Source of the DNA: Aerococcus viridans
GTDB taxonomy: Bacteria > Bacillota > Bacilli > Lactobacillales > Aerococcaceae
Reading direction: 5' to 3'
NCBI RefSeq assembly: GCF_001543285.1
Contig: NZ_CP014164.1
Coordinates: forward strand, 434,001-498,000
Length of the DNA: 64,000 bases
Positions 8,745 to 18,576 of this stretch are shown here, in pieces. Below the pieces are notes generated by a model that was given only the letters and a program-made list of their open reading frames with translations, was not told where the DNA came from and ran no database searches. Position 1 is the first letter of the stretch. Each line of letters opens with the position of its first letter. Both the position numbers and the translations under genes were made by a program.

Positions 8745-9602
8745 TTGCCTAGATTTAAAGTAACCTTGCAATACGACGGAACTCCCTTTGTCGGCTTCCA
8801 AGTACAACCAAATGGCCACACTGTACAAGAAGCCCTTGAAAAAGCCTTAAAGCTCATGTCAAAAGGCCATGATATTCAAGTGGTTGGGTCAGGCCGGACT
8901 GATTCAGGTGTACATGCCCTTGGCCAAGTCATTCATTTTGACTATCCAGCGGAAATTGGTGAGGAAGCGGTCTTAAGGGCAATGAATTCAATCCTTGATG
9001 ATGCTATTCGAATCACTAAGGTCGAGCGGGTGGAAGATGATTTCCACGCTCGGTTTCATACTAACGGTAAGAAGTATATTTACAAGGTAGATACGTCCAA
9101 ATTTCCGTCACCATTTACTAGACAGTATATGTACCACCATCCCTATCGGACGGACGTTACCCGAATGCAAACGGCCTTAAAGGACATTATCGGCGTCCAT
9201 GATTTTAAGTCCTTCTGTTCGACTAAAACAGATAAAACCAACTTTGTCCGGGAAATTTACCGGGCCGAGGTGACGGCTGACCCGGATGCAGAAACCTTGA
9301 CCTTTGTCTTTGAAGGGTCAGGCTTCTTGTACAATATGGTCCGGATTTTGGTGGGCACAACGCTTCAAATTGGGGACGGGTTAAGACCAGTTGATGAGAT
9401 GAAACGGTTGATCACAGCCGAAGACCGGAATGAAGCAGGACCCACAGCAGCCGCACATGGCTTATATTTAGCGGAGGTTTATTACCTAGGACCAGAAGAC
9501 CGCCGGCAGGTTTCCGAGGCTTATAGCGACTATAAAGCTGGTTTAGGGACTCCTGTGGATGCAAGTGTGGACTTAGATGTAAATTCAGATGAAGACTTTT
9601 AG
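8745..9602 (+). CDS. truA: tRNA pseudouridine(38-40) synthase TruA
   Basis: 285-residue TruA, which converts U38-U40 of tRNA anticodon arms to pseudouridine. The catalytic Asp is in GSGRTDSGVHALGQV; GSGFLYNMVRILVGT is a second family signature. The start is TTG 8745 behind AAGGAGGG. The protein is about 25-35 residues longer than usual because of an acidic C-terminal tail ending NSDEDF. It follows ecfT by 21 bp, so it falls under the same FMN-controlled transcript unless an internal promoter exists. Confidence 0.95.
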   Translation: MPRFKVTLQYDGTPFVGFQVQPNGHTVQEALEKALKLMSKGHDIQVVGSGRTDSGVHALGQVIHFDYPAEIGEEAVLRAMNSILDDAIRITKVERVEDDFHARFHTNGKKYIYKVDTSKFPSPFTRQYMYHHPYRTDVTRMQTALKDIIGVHDFKSFCSTKTDKTNFVREIYRAEVTADPDAETLTFVFEGSGFLYNMVRILVGTTLQIGDGLRPVDEMKRLITAEDRNEAGPTAAAHGLYLAEVYYLGPEDRRQVSEAYSDYKAGLGTPVDASVDLDVNSDEDF

Positions 9603-9685
9603 GGACGGTCGACAAATTTGATGATGATATTAATAAGAATAAGTTCTTCAATCTTTGGTCACAAATTTTATATAGCTTAAAATGC

Positions 9686-9731
9686 AAAAACTCGATACAA
9701 TATACATATCAAATGGTATCGAGTTTTTTAT
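9686..9731 (+). terminator. truA terminator
   Basis: AAAACTCGATAC / GTATCGAGTTTT with a 17-nt loop and a T-run (TTTTTTATTTT). Confidence 0.88.
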
Positions 9732-9759
9732 TTTGCCTTGATGTCAGAAGGAGTCCAAC

Positions 9760-10542
9760 ATGAAGAATGTAAAAATTGCTTCCTTGAAGTTCGGGGAGGA
9801 TAGACCAAAAATTATTATTCCCTTAGCCGAGGATAATGCTGTAGATATTATCAACTGTGCCAATTTCTACCGACGTCAACCAGGCGATATGGTGGAATGG
9901 CGGATTGATTACTTTGAGGATTTCGACGAGCTGGAAGAGTTGGCTGAATTGAGTAAACGGGTGAAAACCTCTATTCAAAAGCCCTTACTTGCCACCTTTA
10001 GAACCTTGAGCGAAGGCGGGGAGTCAGCTATTGGCAAGAGCCAGTATGTTGAAATGTATCGGTATTTAATCCAAGCTAAGGCTGTCGACGCTATTGATAT
10101 CGAGTTTGAGCGAGGCCAGGACATCTTAGACAACCTGATTCCTTACGCTCACAAACACCAAGTCAAAGTCATCGTTTCCTACCATGATTTTGTGAAAACC
10201 CCCTTGGAAAATGATATAGTCAAGCGCCTACAAAAGATGGGTCAGTCAGAGGCGGATATTGTGAAAATGGCCGTCATGCCCCACGATGAAGCGGATGTAT
10301 TGGCTTTGATGAATGCGACCCACCAAGCGTCCACATTAATCGACCAACCCTTGATTACCATGTCGATGGGCCGTTTAGGCAAGATTACCCGAATTGCCGG
10401 GGAAATCTTCAAATCAACGGCTAGCTTTGCCACTATAGAAGGTATGTCGTCTGCTCCTGGGCAAATGGACGTTGAAGATGTGGAAGAATGCATGAACTTG
10501 TTGAATTTACGTGCAGATGACCTGGATGATGACGATTTCTAG
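9760..10542 (+). CDS. aroD: type I 3-dehydroquinate dehydratase
   Basis: 260-residue class I dehydroquinase of the shikimate pathway, forming 3-dehydroshikimate through a Schiff base. VEWRIDYFED carries the substrate-binding Glu/Arg; VSYHDF the catalytic His; DIVKMAV the Schiff-base Lys; and the C-terminal part has the SMGRLGKITRI substrate loop. It is isolated from other aro genes here. The C-terminus ends in an acidic tail DDLDDDDF. RBS AGAAGGAG precedes ATG 9760. Confidence 0.93.
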   Translation: MKNVKIASLKFGEDRPKIIIPLAEDNAVDIINCANFYRRQPGDMVEWRIDYFEDFDELEELAELSKRVKTSIQKPLLATFRTLSEGGESAIGKSQYVEMYRYLIQAKAVDAIDIEFERGQDILDNLIPYAHKHQVKVIVSYHDFVKTPLENDIVKRLQKMGQSEADIVKMAVMPHDEADVLALMNATHQASTLIDQPLITMSMGRLGKITRIAGEIFKSTASFATIEGMSSAPGQMDVEDVEECMNLLNLRADDLDDDDF

Positions 10543-10603
10543 GATAATTTGTCTCTAGGGGTGGAGAACGGCCATTAAGTAAGGAAAATGCGCATATGAC
10601 AAG

Positions 10604-10640
10604 AGAGGATTGTAGGGTAAAACCGCAGTCCTTTTTGCTT
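10604..10640 (+). terminator. aroD terminator
   Basis: AGGATTGT/GCAGTCCT stem with G-U pairs, followed by TTTTTGCTTT. Moderate stem strength. Confidence 0.55.
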
Positions 10641-10772
10641 TCAAAAAAATTTTCATTAAAGCTTTGATTTTTGATATAATCATGTAAAACTTTACTACTA
10701 GTTTCCTTAACTATATAATATAAAGATGAATCATCAAAAAATTGAGAAATTAGTAAATATTAGGAGACTTAT

Positions 10773-11972
10773 ATGACTTTAGAATTTAAGGCAAAAATGC
10801 GTGGAAATGTCCTTGTTGGTGTGAATCCGATGGGGTTGAAGCAAGAAGTAAACAATCAAATTCAATATGTTAAAGACCAAGGGACCTTTGAAGGACCGAA
10901 GAAAGTTTTGGTATTAGGAGGCTCATCTTCTTATGGATTGGCTAGTCGGATTAACCTAGCCTTTGGTGCGGGGGCAGATACGATTTCAGTTTCCCACGGT
11001 GGGGGACCACGATCTGAGAAAAACCTTGGTAAGCCAGGTTGGTATAACAATATCTTTTTTCGGCAAGCAGCGGAAGCTGAAGGGTTAATCGCCAAAAATA
11101 TCATGGCAGATGCCTTCTCTAACGAAGCGAAGGACCAAGTGATTGACTTCATCAAGAATGAATTCGGCGGAAAAGTAGACTTTGTGGTTTATTCATTGGC
11201 TTCAGGACGCCGTACAGACCCAAATACCGGAGAAACTTACAATTCAGTGATCAAATCAATCGGCCAAGAAGTTGTGGGACCGAACGTCAACCTACAAAAA
11301 GAAACTTTCTTTGAACAGGTGCTTGAACCGGCTACAGAAGCTGAAATTGAGGACACTGTAAAGGTTATGGGTGGTGAAGACTGGCGGATGTGGATGAATG
11401 CCTTACAGGAAGCGGACGTGCTAGCTGAAGGCGTTGAGACCGTTGTTTATTCTTATTTAGGGGCTGAATTAAATGAGTCATACTACAATAAGGGAACGTT
11501 GGGTCGCGCTAAAGCGGACTGCGATAAGGCTGCAGCTTTAATAAATGAAGATTTAAAAGACATCAATGGGAAAGCAACAGTTGTTGTGGCAACCGCTGTA
11601 ACCACTAAAGCTTCATCAGTGATTCCATTCTTCCCAGTTTACTGCTTAGGTCTTTTTAAGGTCATGGAAGCGCGAGGCCAACATGAAACGCCAATTATGC
11701 ATATTGACCGGATTTTCCGCGATATGTTGTTTGGTGACCAGGCAGAATTTGACGAAGAAGGCCGTTTACGCCCAGATTCATGGGAATTAGATCCAGAAGT
11801 ACAAGCTGAAGCCAAGGTTTTAATTGAGCAAATCAACCAAGATAACTTCAATACAGATTTCACAGCTTGGGATACCTTCATGAAAGAATTCTTGAATTTA
11901 AATGGCTTTGAAGTGGATGGTTATGAAGAGAAACCAGTGACTTATGAAGCATTAGTGAATTTAAAACCCTAA
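10773..11972 (+). CDS. fabV: enoyl-ACP (trans-2-enoyl-CoA) reductase FabV
   Basis: 399-residue FabV-type NADH-dependent enoyl reductase, which completes fatty-acid elongation and is naturally tolerant of triclosan. The Rossmann motif VLVLGGSSSYGLASRI lies near residues 45-60. DFVVYSLASGRRTDPNTGE and the active-site region YSYLGAELNESYYNKGTLG, followed by RAK, match the family. The N-terminus MTLEFKAKMRGNVLVGVNP has the usual FabV start. Length is normal. It stands alone, not in a fab cluster, with RBS TTAGGAGAC. Confidence 0.92.
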   Translation: MTLEFKAKMRGNVLVGVNPMGLKQEVNNQIQYVKDQGTFEGPKKVLVLGGSSSYGLASRINLAFGAGADTISVSHGGGPRSEKNLGKPGWYNNIFFRQAAEAEGLIAKNIMADAFSNEAKDQVIDFIKNEFGGKVDFVVYSLASGRRTDPNTGETYNSVIKSIGQEVVGPNVNLQKETFFEQVLEPATEAEIEDTVKVMGGEDWRMWMNALQEADVLAEGVETVVYSYLGAELNESYYNKGTLGRAKADCDKAAALINEDLKDINGKATVVVATAVTTKASSVIPFFPVYCLGLFKVMEARGQHETPIMHIDRIFRDMLFGDQAEFDEEGRLRPDSWELDPEVQAEAKVLIEQINQDNFNTDFTAWDTFMKEFLNLNGFEVDGYEEKPVTYEALVNLKP

Positions 11973-11990
11973 ATAGCGATCACCATCAAG

Positions 11991-12028
11991 CACGATAAGG
12001 AAGACGCGTTCGACTTATCGTGTTTTTT
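11991..12028 (+). terminator. fabV terminator
   Basis: CACGATAAG / CTTATCGTG stem, 14-nt loop, TTTTTT. Confidence 0.9.
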
Positions 12029-12032
12029 GCTA

Positions 12033-12064
12033 TAAAAAGCTCAGAGAACTAAAATCCCCTGAGC
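12033..12064 (-). terminator. fda terminator (reverse strand)
   Basis: On the reverse strand GCTCAG/CTGAGC followed by TTTTTA, placed 21 bp after the fda stop and facing the fabV terminator. Confidence 0.75.
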
Positions 12065-12084
12065 ATGATGCATATTAAAATAGT

Positions 12085-12981
12085 TTATCTCTTGTTAACG
12101 GATGCTTCGTAAATGGTATCAATAGCACTGGCTAGTAAGTCATTGAATTCGTCATCTGCTTGGCTTGCTCGTAAATCGGATGCGAGGGCACGTGAGAATG
12201 ACGCGATCATGTCATGGTTTTCCGCCAATAGTTCATTGGCTTCTTCACGAGTGTAACCACCTGATAAAGCCACTACACGAACAACGTTAGGGTGGCTGGC
12301 TAGTTCACGGTAAGTATCTGGTACTGTAGGGATTGTCAGCTTCAACATGACTAAGTCATTTTCCCCTAATTGATCTAAATGTAATCGGATTTCTTCAGCT
12401 AATAATTCTTCGATGGCTGCTTTGTCTTCAGCCTTGATATTCACTTCAGGTTCAATAATCGGTACTAAACCTGCATCAATAACTTGTTTAGCGACTTCAA
12501 ACTGTTGGTCGACAACTTCTTTGATGCCGACAGGGTTAAATGCGAGAATATTAGACCGTTCCTTAGTACCGAAAATACCGCGATCATTTGCACGTGCTAA
12601 TAGGTCGTCAAGGTCTGGCATATCTTTCATTAATTGTACGCCATTAGCTTCTTCAGCAAGTCCTTTATCGATTTTAAGGAAGGGGACGATCCCTTTGTCA
12701 GCTAAGTATTCTGCGCTGTATTTACCGTCTACTTGGCGGTCCATGGTATTTTCAAATAGGATAGCGGCTAGAATTTTGTCGCTAGTAAAAGCTGGACTGG
12801 TCATAATTCGCGTCCGCATTTCATGGACTTTCGCGAACATTTCGTCTTCATTGCTGTAGGTATCTTCGGCTACACCATAGGCTAAGAGGGCTTTTGGTGT
12901 TGAACCACCTGATTGGTCTAGGGCAGCGATAAATCCAGGGGCATTTGACATGCGTTCTAATTGTGCTTGATTGATTGACAT
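12085..12981 (-). CDS. fda: class I fructose-bisphosphate aldolase
   Basis: 298-residue class I aldolase of the bacterial Fda type, cleaving fructose-1,6-bisphosphate in glycolysis through a lysine Schiff base. [42 protein letters not shown] and VMLKLTIP (Schiff-base Lys) are recognisable in order. RBS TTAAGGAGG precedes the ATG. It is a single gene on the reverse strand between convergent fabV and divergent pepF. Confidence 0.93.
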   Translation of the reverse strand: MSINQAQLERMSNAPGFIAALDQSGGSTPKALLAYGVAEDTYSNEDEMFAKVHEMRTRIMTSPAFTSDKILAAILFENTMDRQVDGKYSAEYLADKGIVPFLKIDKGLAEEANGVQLMKDMPDLDDLLARANDRGIFGTKERSNILAFNPVGIKEVVDQQFEVAKQVIDAGLVPIIEPEVNIKAEDKAAIEELLAEEIRLHLDQLGENDLVMLKLTIPTVPDTYRELASHPNVVRVVALSGGYTREEANELLAENHDMIASFSRALASDLRASQADDEFNDLLASAIDTIYEASVNKR

Positions 12982-13174
12982 ATTGAAAATTCCTCCTTAA
13001 AAATTAGCGGTGGTATCATTTCGTCACTTATTATTATGAACCTATTATTTTAAAAATCCAAAGAAAGACACTTGAGAAGAAGGATAGGCAACTTATTTCT
13101 GGTAACTTTTGGGGTTTTAGTGGTAAACTTATTTAAGAAAATTACCATTAAACTAGGAAAGAAGGATATGCCGG

Positions 13175-14986
13175 ATGACAACAGAGAACACATTCCCAAC
13201 CCGCGACCAAGTAGATGTAGCAACCACTTGGGACCTCAGCCAAATTTTTGAAGATGAAGCAACTTTTGAAGCGAAATTAGTTGAATTTAAAGACCAAGGA
13301 CAAGCCTTCAAAGACAATTACGAAGGCAAATTAACGGACGCTAAAGATATCGCGGAAGCTGTTTTGGCAGCCTCTGATATCCAAGTATTGGCATCACAAT
13401 TGATGCACTATGCCTTTTTAGCGGTTGAAGCTGACCGGACCAATTCACAAGCAGTCTTGAAATTGCACAAGGTTTCTTCTGCTAGTAAAGAAGTCCAGGA
13501 AGCCATGCTCTTCTTCCAAAATGCTTTACTAGAAAAGCCGGCAGCAGAACTAGCAAAAGTGAAAGAAATTGCAGCTGAAACTGCAGACTATATTGCGGAA
13601 GTTGAGCGCCAACAACAAATCTACCTAGGCGCCAAAGTGGAAGATGTCTTATTCCAGTTCGACCAAGCCCACGAACAAAATTATGAAATCTACAACAATG
13701 CTAAATTAGCGGACTTAACCTTCCCTAATTTTGAAGTGGACGGTAAGACTTATCCATTAAGCTTCGTTTTATATGAAGATAAATACATGTTTGAAGAGGA
13801 TACGGCCGTTCGTCGCGCAGCTTTTGATGCATTTTCAAAAGAATTGGCTAAATACCAAAATACCTTTGCGACCACTTACTACGGCCATGTTTTACAAGAG
13901 AAGGCCCAAGCCAATATCCGTGGCTACGAGTCAGTGATTGACTATCTACTCTTTAGTCAAGATGTTAATCGTGACCTATATGACCGTCAAATCGATGTCA
14001 TCATGGAGAAATTGGCACCCGTTATGCGTAAATATATCAACCACGTTAAAGAAGTACGCGGCTTAGATAAAATGACTTATGCAGACTTAAAGATTGGTTT
14101 GGATCCGACTTTTTCAAAATCTGTTTCATTTGAAGAATCAGAAGCCTACGTTAAAGAAGCCACAGCTATCATGGGCGAGGACTACTTTAACGAAATCGCA
14201 CCAGCCTTCACTGACCGCTGGGTAGATTACGCCCAAAATGTGGGTAAATCAACTGGTGGATTTGCAACCATCGCTGCCGGTGTTCATCCATATATCTTAA
14301 TGAGCTGGACAGAACAATTGTCTGATGTCTATACCTTGATTCATGAATTGGGTCATGCAGGGCAAATGAGCCGATCTGAAGCCAATAACTTGTTTATTTC
14401 AAGTGAACCCAGCTTGTATGTGATTGAAGCGCCGTCAACTTTCAATGAGTTACTATTAACTGGCTACTTACAAGCCAATGGTGAAGACGGCCGTACCCAA
14501 CGCTTTGCCTTAGCCAATATGCTAACCAACACATATTTCCATAACTTCATTACACACTTGTTAGAAGCGGCCTACCAACGTGAAGTTTACCGACTAATTG
14601 ACAAGGGTGAAGCCTTCACAGCTGAAACCCTTTCTGACTTGAAAAAAGGGGTATTAGAAGCTTTCTGGGGGGATGCTGTAGAGATTAATCCGGGTGCTGA
14701 ATTAACTTGGATGCGTCAACCACATTACTACATGGGCTTATATTCTTATACTTATTCAGCAGGCTTAACGATTGCTACACAAGCCTACTTGAATATCCGT
14801 TCAGGTGAAGATGATCAAGCCATTGAAAAATGGATTAACTTCTTGAAATTGGGGCGGATTAACCCAGTTGAAGCTGCAAAAGTAGCGGGAGTGGATATTG
14901 CAAGTGGTGAACCATTAGAAAATACCATAGCCTTCTTAAACGACACAGTTGACGCTATTATTGACTATTCAGCGAAACTGGCTTAA
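13175..14986 (+). CDS. pepF: oligoendopeptidase F (M3 zinc peptidase)
   Basis: 603-residue cytoplasmic metallopeptidase that hydrolyses oligopeptides of roughly 7-17 residues. The zinc motif HELGHAGQ with the downstream Glu in SSEPSLYVIEAPSTFNE is complete. The N-terminal half is the all-helical PepF domain. Length matches PepF (about 600). No other protease gene is adjacent. Confidence 0.95.
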   Translation: MTTENTFPTRDQVDVATTWDLSQIFEDEATFEAKLVEFKDQGQAFKDNYEGKLTDAKDIAEAVLAASDIQVLASQLMHYAFLAVEADRTNSQAVLKLHKVSSASKEVQEAMLFFQNALLEKPAAELAKVKEIAAETADYIAEVERQQQIYLGAKVEDVLFQFDQAHEQNYEIYNNAKLADLTFPNFEVDGKTYPLSFVLYEDKYMFEEDTAVRRAAFDAFSKELAKYQNTFATTYYGHVLQEKAQANIRGYESVIDYLLFSQDVNRDLYDRQIDVIMEKLAPVMRKYINHVKEVRGLDKMTYADLKIGLDPTFSKSVSFEESEAYVKEATAIMGEDYFNEIAPAFTDRWVDYAQNVGKSTGGFATIAAGVHPYILMSWTEQLSDVYTLIHELGHAGQMSRSEANNLFISSEPSLYVIEAPSTFNELLLTGYLQANGEDGRTQRFALANMLTNTYFHNFITHLLEAAYQREVYRLIDKGEAFTAETLSDLKKGVLEAFWGDAVEINPGAELTWMRQPHYYMGLYSYTYSAGLTIATQAYLNIRSGEDDQAIEKWINFLKLGRINPVEAAKVAGVDIASGEPLENTIAFLNDTVDAIIDYSAKLA

Positions 14987-15036
14987 TGAAGACTAGGGAT
15001 TGCCACAAATAGATGGAGAGAAAGTTTGGTGAATAG

Positions 15037-15201
15037 ATGATTTGGGTATTTTTCGTAGCAGCTCTTTTGCTACTGATTACCAGTAATTATATGTACAAAA
15101 AAGAGCAGAAGCGTATCTACCTCGTCTTCGGTGTCCTCGCGGTTGTGCTATTAATCTTCTTTATGGCTTTCTTTGTACTTTATAATATGCAGGGGGCTTA
15201 A
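15037..15201 (+). CDS. small two-helix membrane protein, unknown function
   Basis: A 54-residue ORF with two hydrophobic segments (about residues 3-15 and 28-50) separated by a charged turn YKKEQKR. I do not recognise the family. It lies 50 bp after pepF, and is closed by a strong terminator at 15219-15256, which supports its being the last gene of a pepF transcript. The ribosome-binding site is poor: GGAG is 18 bases upstream. Confidence 0.5.
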   Translation: MIWVFFVAALLLLITSNYMYKKEQKRIYLVFGVLAVVLLIFFMAFFVLYNMQGA

Positions 15202-15218
15202 AGCTTGAATTGCTATCT

Positions 15219-15256
15219 AAGTAGAATCCTATTTTTTGGATTCTACTTTTTTATTT
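15219..15256 (+). terminator. terminator after the small membrane protein
   Basis: AAGTAGAATCC / GGATTCTACTT, a perfect 11-bp stem with an 8-nt loop, then TTTTATTT. Confidence 0.93.
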
Positions 15257-15554
15257 ATAACAAAAAGTTGGTGCAAATTATTTATGCGTCAACATGTGAA
15301 TATTTAAGCCTTTAATAGGAGAAATCTGCAACAAGGTAAAGCTCAAAGGATTCACTTTAACTTCTCGGATTGATTGAAGTGAGGGATCACTGATAATTTT
15401 GCTATCATTTTTTATTGAAAGTTTACTAGGAGTTTCATCTTAATCGCTAAAGTTGTCATATATGAAAATAAAATAATTAACGACGCTAACTAGAATACAA
15501 CAATTAGAATGTAAAAAAGAGGTTGGCGTGGGGAGCCAAGGCGTTTATATGGCC

Positions 15555-15601
15555 TTCTTGCTTTTACACAATTATATGGACTTTATCCTTGACGCTACCC
15601 A
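15555..15601. mobile_element. possible end of an IS256-type element (remnant)
   Basis: The 464 bp between this terminator and clpL contain no credible gene. TTTTACACAATTATATGG followed by CTTTATCCTTGACGCTACCC resembles the 3' non-coding end and inverted repeat of IS256-family elements, which I recognise only by general similarity. No transposase ORF remains. Treat as a weak call. Confidence 0.25.
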
Positions 15602-15641
15602 TATTACTCAATAGATTAATATCAAATGGTGAAAATCAACG

Positions 15642-15672
15642 AAAAAAGGAGATCTATCAAGCAATCTCCTTC
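15642..15672 (-). terminator. clpL terminator (reverse strand)
   Basis: Read on the reverse strand GGAGAT/ATCTCC with a 10-nt loop followed by TTTTTTC, 50 bp past the clpL stop. Confidence 0.75.
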
Positions 15673-15720
15673 CCAATAAATCTCCTCTTATATTAAGTTA
15701 TTTATGAACATTGATTTAAG

Positions 15721-17835
15721 CTAAGCTTCCGATATCACAATCTCATCATCCACTAAATCAGCCTTCAAGTTTTTGACATCTAAGTGGTCAAGGTAGAAAT
15801 CCGTTACCTTATCACGAATTTGTTGTTCAATTACTCGGCGTAACGGCCGCGCACCCATTGCTTCATCATAGCCTTGTTCCATCAGCCAATCTTTGGCCGC
15901 TTGGGTTACCTCAAGTTTGATGGATTTTTTGGCTAAAGTTTTTTGTACATCCGCTAACATCAAATCGACAATTTTACTTAAGTCTTCCTTAGTTAGATGT
16001 GAAAATTCCACGATTCCATTAAAACGGTTCAGAAATTCTGGGCGGAAAAATGGTGCTAACTTATCCATTAATGACTGATCTTGTTGCTTGTCACCACTTA
16101 ATGATTCATTACCAAAGCCAGCATTAGAAGTAGCAATAATAATCGTATTTTTGAAATTAATGACATTGCCTTGTCCATCCGTTAAGCGCCCATCATCCAT
16201 CACTTGTAACAGTAACGTTAATACTTGTGGATCAGCCTTTTCAATTTCATCTAATAATACAATAGAATATGGATTACGCCGAACCCGTTCAGTTAGAGTA
16301 TTAGCATTATCTTCATAACCTACGTATCCAGCCGAGGTACCAATTAATTTCGACACAGCTGTACGATCAGCATATTCACTCATATCTAGCCGAATAATCG
16401 CATTTTCATTTCCAAACATATCTAAGGCTAATTGCTTAGCTAATTCAGTCTTTCCTACGCCAGTTGGGCCCACAAACAGAAAACTTCCAATCGGCTGATT
16501 ACCCTCTGAAAAGCCCGCACGGTTACGCCGAATTGCTTTTGCTACCATTTCAACCGCTTCATCTTGACCGATTACCTTACTTTTCAGACGCTTATCAAGA
16601 TTTTTCAAGCGCTCAATATCATTAGCGCCCATTTCAGAAACTGGTATACCAGTTAAACGTTCAACCGATTGTGCCACATCATCAATCGTGGCAGTGATTT
16701 TTTCTTTTTGATCCGTTTCTTTAATTTTTTGCTTGGTTTCCTCGATCGACTTCTTGATATCAGCGGCTTTTGTAAAGTCCTCCGATTTAATGGCGGCCTC
16801 CTTAGCTGCCTCTAATTTTTTAAGGCGTTGATCCAATGTCTCAACATCAGTTGGCGAATTTTTAGCCGCTAAATGCGCCGCAGTCATGTCGATCAAATCG
16901 ATAGCTTTATCTGGCAAAGTGCGTTGTGGTATATATTGGATTGAATAATCCACAGCCGCCTTCAAAACATCATCTGGTAATACAACATGATGATGTTTTT
17001 CGTACAGCTCTTTAACACCTTGTAATATACGGAAAGTGTCAGCGGCCGTTGGTTCATTAATCACCACATCATTGAATCGCCGTGCCAAAGCCGCATTTTT
17101 CAAAATAGTATTGCGATATTCATCTTGAGTCGTAGCCCCGATTACACTCAGCTCGCCACGTGACAAAGCAGGTTTAATGATATCAGCCAATCCTTTGCCA
17201 CCATCTTCACCACCAGTGGCACCCGTGCCGAGAATCTGATGAATTTCATCGAAGAATAGAATAATATTACCAGCTGCTTTAACTTCCTCTACCAGCTGTT
17301 TAATATTTTCTTCAAAAGAACCGCGATATTGAGTTCCTGCTTCTAAAGACGATAAATCAATCGAATAGATTTCTTTATCTTGAATCGTTTCTGGAACTTT
17401 ACCAGCCACAATTGCTTGTGCCAGACCTTCAACGACTGCAGTTTTACCTACACCGGCATCACCGACTAAGATTGCATTATTTTTCGTTCTACGACTCAAA
17501 ATTTCTGCAGTTTCTTGAATCTCATTCTCGCGTCCAATCACTGGATCTAGTAAGCCATCACGAGCCTGTTCCGTCAAATTAGTCCCTAACTTTTCTAAAA
17601 TCCCTCCTTTTTTAACAGCCTGTTTACCATCTTTAGATACTTCTATTGTTTTATTATTTTGGGGTAGCTTACCAGTTGCTCGGTATTGAGTAAACTCATC
17701 CGGTGTTAACGATTGTCCATTAACTAAATACTGTGCACGCGCCGAATTTTGATTATCCATGCGCCGAAATAATTGATTGAAAATATCATCCATATCATTG
17801 TTGAAAAAAGGATCATTTCCGTAAAAATTTGCCAT
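15721..17835 (-). CDS. clpL: Clp ATPase ClpL
   Basis: 704-residue AAA+ disaggregase of the ClpL type, associated with heat and stress tolerance in lactic acid bacteria. It lacks the N-terminal Clp repeat domain and starts with a Met/Asn/Phe-rich segment ([13 protein letters not shown]). Two ATPase modules follow: [13 protein letters not shown] with [10 protein letters not shown], then [13 protein letters not shown] with [12 protein letters not shown] short coiled middle region (about 330-380) lies between. The C-terminal ClpB D2-small domain carries [13 protein letters not shown]. No CtsR box (GGTCAAA repeat) or CIRCE was seen upstream, so its regulation is unclear. Codon use is AT-richer than in neighbouring housekeeping genes and IS/phage debris flanks it, consistent with transfer. 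Confidence 0.92.
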   Translation of the reverse strand: MANFYGNDPFFNNDMDDIFNQLFRRMDNQNSARAQYLVNGQSLTPDEFTQYRATGKLPQNNKTIEVSKDGKQAVKKGGILEKLGTNLTEQARDGLLDPVIGRENEIQETAEILSRRTKNNAILVGDAGVGKTAVVEGLAQAIVAGKVPETIQDKEIYSIDLSSLEAGTQYRGSFEENIKQLVEEVKAAGNIILFFDEIHQILGTGATGGEDGGKGLADIIKPALSRGELSVIGATTQDEYRNTILKNAALARRFNDVVINEPTAADTFRILQGVKELYEKHHHVVLPDDVLKAAVDYSIQYIPQRTLPDKAIDLIDMTAAHLAAKNSPTDVETLDQRLKKLEAAKEAAIKSEDFTKAADIKKSIEETKQKIKETDQKEKITATIDDVAQSVERLTGIPVSEMGANDIERLKNLDKRLKSKVIGQDEAVEMVAKAIRRNRAGFSEGNQPIGSFLFVGPTGVGKTELAKQLALDMFGNENAIIRLDMSEYADRTAVSKLIGTSAGYVGYEDNANTLTERVRRNPYSIVLLDEIEKADPQVLTLLLQVMDDGRLTDGQGNVINFKNTIIIATSNAGFGNESLSGDKQQDQSLMDKLAPFFRPEFLNRFNGIVEFSHLTKEDLSKIVDLMLADVQKTLAKKSIKLEVTQAAKDWLMEQGYDEAMGARPLRRVIEQQIRDKVTDFYLDHLDVKNLKADLVDDEIVISEA

Positions 17836-18080
17836 ATTACAACACCTCCATAAAAATTCATATGTGTGACTTAGTAATCATAATATCTTTTAACTTATAA
17901 TTTAATTGTATCACAATTTTTATGTATCGCTAAGTAAAACGCCTCCATACGATTTACACTTAGAGCAATCTATAGTAAAGAAGTGTTAAGCGTATCAGAC
18001 TAAGAATTTGCTTTTTCGTGGGCTTCGTTTGCCAGAACGTCCTTTGAAACTTCGTTCAATTCATTGCCTCATTTCTTTTA

Positions 18081-18290
18081 TTATTTAGGATACGGATTAA
18101 AGCGTACTCTTTGCCAAAAAATATTGTTAATAGGAACTCGATACAGATTAGACAGCTCATTTAAAAGAGAAAATGGAATATCAGAACTATCTTTTTCATA
18201 TTTGGACAACGTTTGATAATGCACATCAGCAGCTTTAGCGGCTTCTTTGCTAGAGAATCCAACATTAACGCGCGCTGCCTTTAACGACAT
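18081..18290 (-). CDS. short XRE-family HTH regulator
   Basis: 69-residue Cro/CI-type helix-turn-helix protein. The HTH lies at residues 5-55: KAARVNVGFSSKEAAKAADV, then HYQTLSKYEKD and SLLNELSNLYRVPINNIFW. Such small regulators are common in phages and integrative elements. Its start codon abuts the decayed CI-like repressor on the other strand, so it may be a leftover of a recombination event. No clear RBS was identified. Confidence 0.6.
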   Translation of the reverse strand: MSLKAARVNVGFSSKEAAKAADVHYQTLSKYEKDSSDIPFSLLNELSNLYRVPINNIFWQRVRFNPYPK

Positions 18291-18486
18291 AGCAGATTAT
18301 TTTGGCGTATTGAAGTCTACGATTGATCCGCGGTATGGCGAGATATCGAAAAATTTAATACCTGTTGAAAAATATAGACAGATTCCTGTTTTGAGAGAAA
18401 ATTGCTTGTGGAGACCCTATATTAGCTGAAGAAATTATTTAAGAATATAGAGAAGAGATAGACGAAAACTTGCACAAAAATAACCC
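18285..18486 (+). pseudogene. decayed phage CI/LexA-like repressor fragment
   Basis: In one frame the DNA reads DIADYFGVLKSTIDPRYG ... EKYRQIPVL, the end of an XRE HTH plus linker. A +1 shift later it continues KIACGDPILAEEII, one TAA stop, then EYREEIDENLHKN. This matches the junction of the HTH domain and S24 (LexA-like) self-cleavage domain in lactococcal/streptococcal phage repressors. It has at least one frameshift and one internal stop, with both ends missing. No function is expected. Confidence 0.65.
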
Positions 18487-18531
18487 GAAAACTAACAACA
18501 CTCTTTTTTTTTGAGTGTTCAGTTTTCGGGT
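18475..18531 (-). terminator. large hairpin, terminator of the MetE-like gene
   Basis: ACCCGAAAACT/AGTTTTCGGGT plus inner AACACTC/GAGTGTT make a stem of about 18 bp with a T9 loop. On the reverse strand it is followed by TTATTTTTG, so it probably ends the 18577-19755 transcript. Confidence 0.7.
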
Positions 18532-18576
18532 AGAGATTCAACCTCTTTTGAAGGATGATAGATTTTTGATTAGGGA

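Noticed and set aside
10604-10640. T-box-like AGGGT...ACCGC motif after aroD
   Set aside because: It reads AGGGTAAAACCGC, not the AGGGTGGNACCGCG core. There is no Stem I or specifier upstream and the next gene (fabV) is not an amino-acid gene. Treated as a plain terminator.
17836-18000. CtsR or HrcA operator upstream of clpL
   Set aside because: No GGTCAAA tandem and no TTAGCACTC/GAGTGCTAA repeat is present on either strand.
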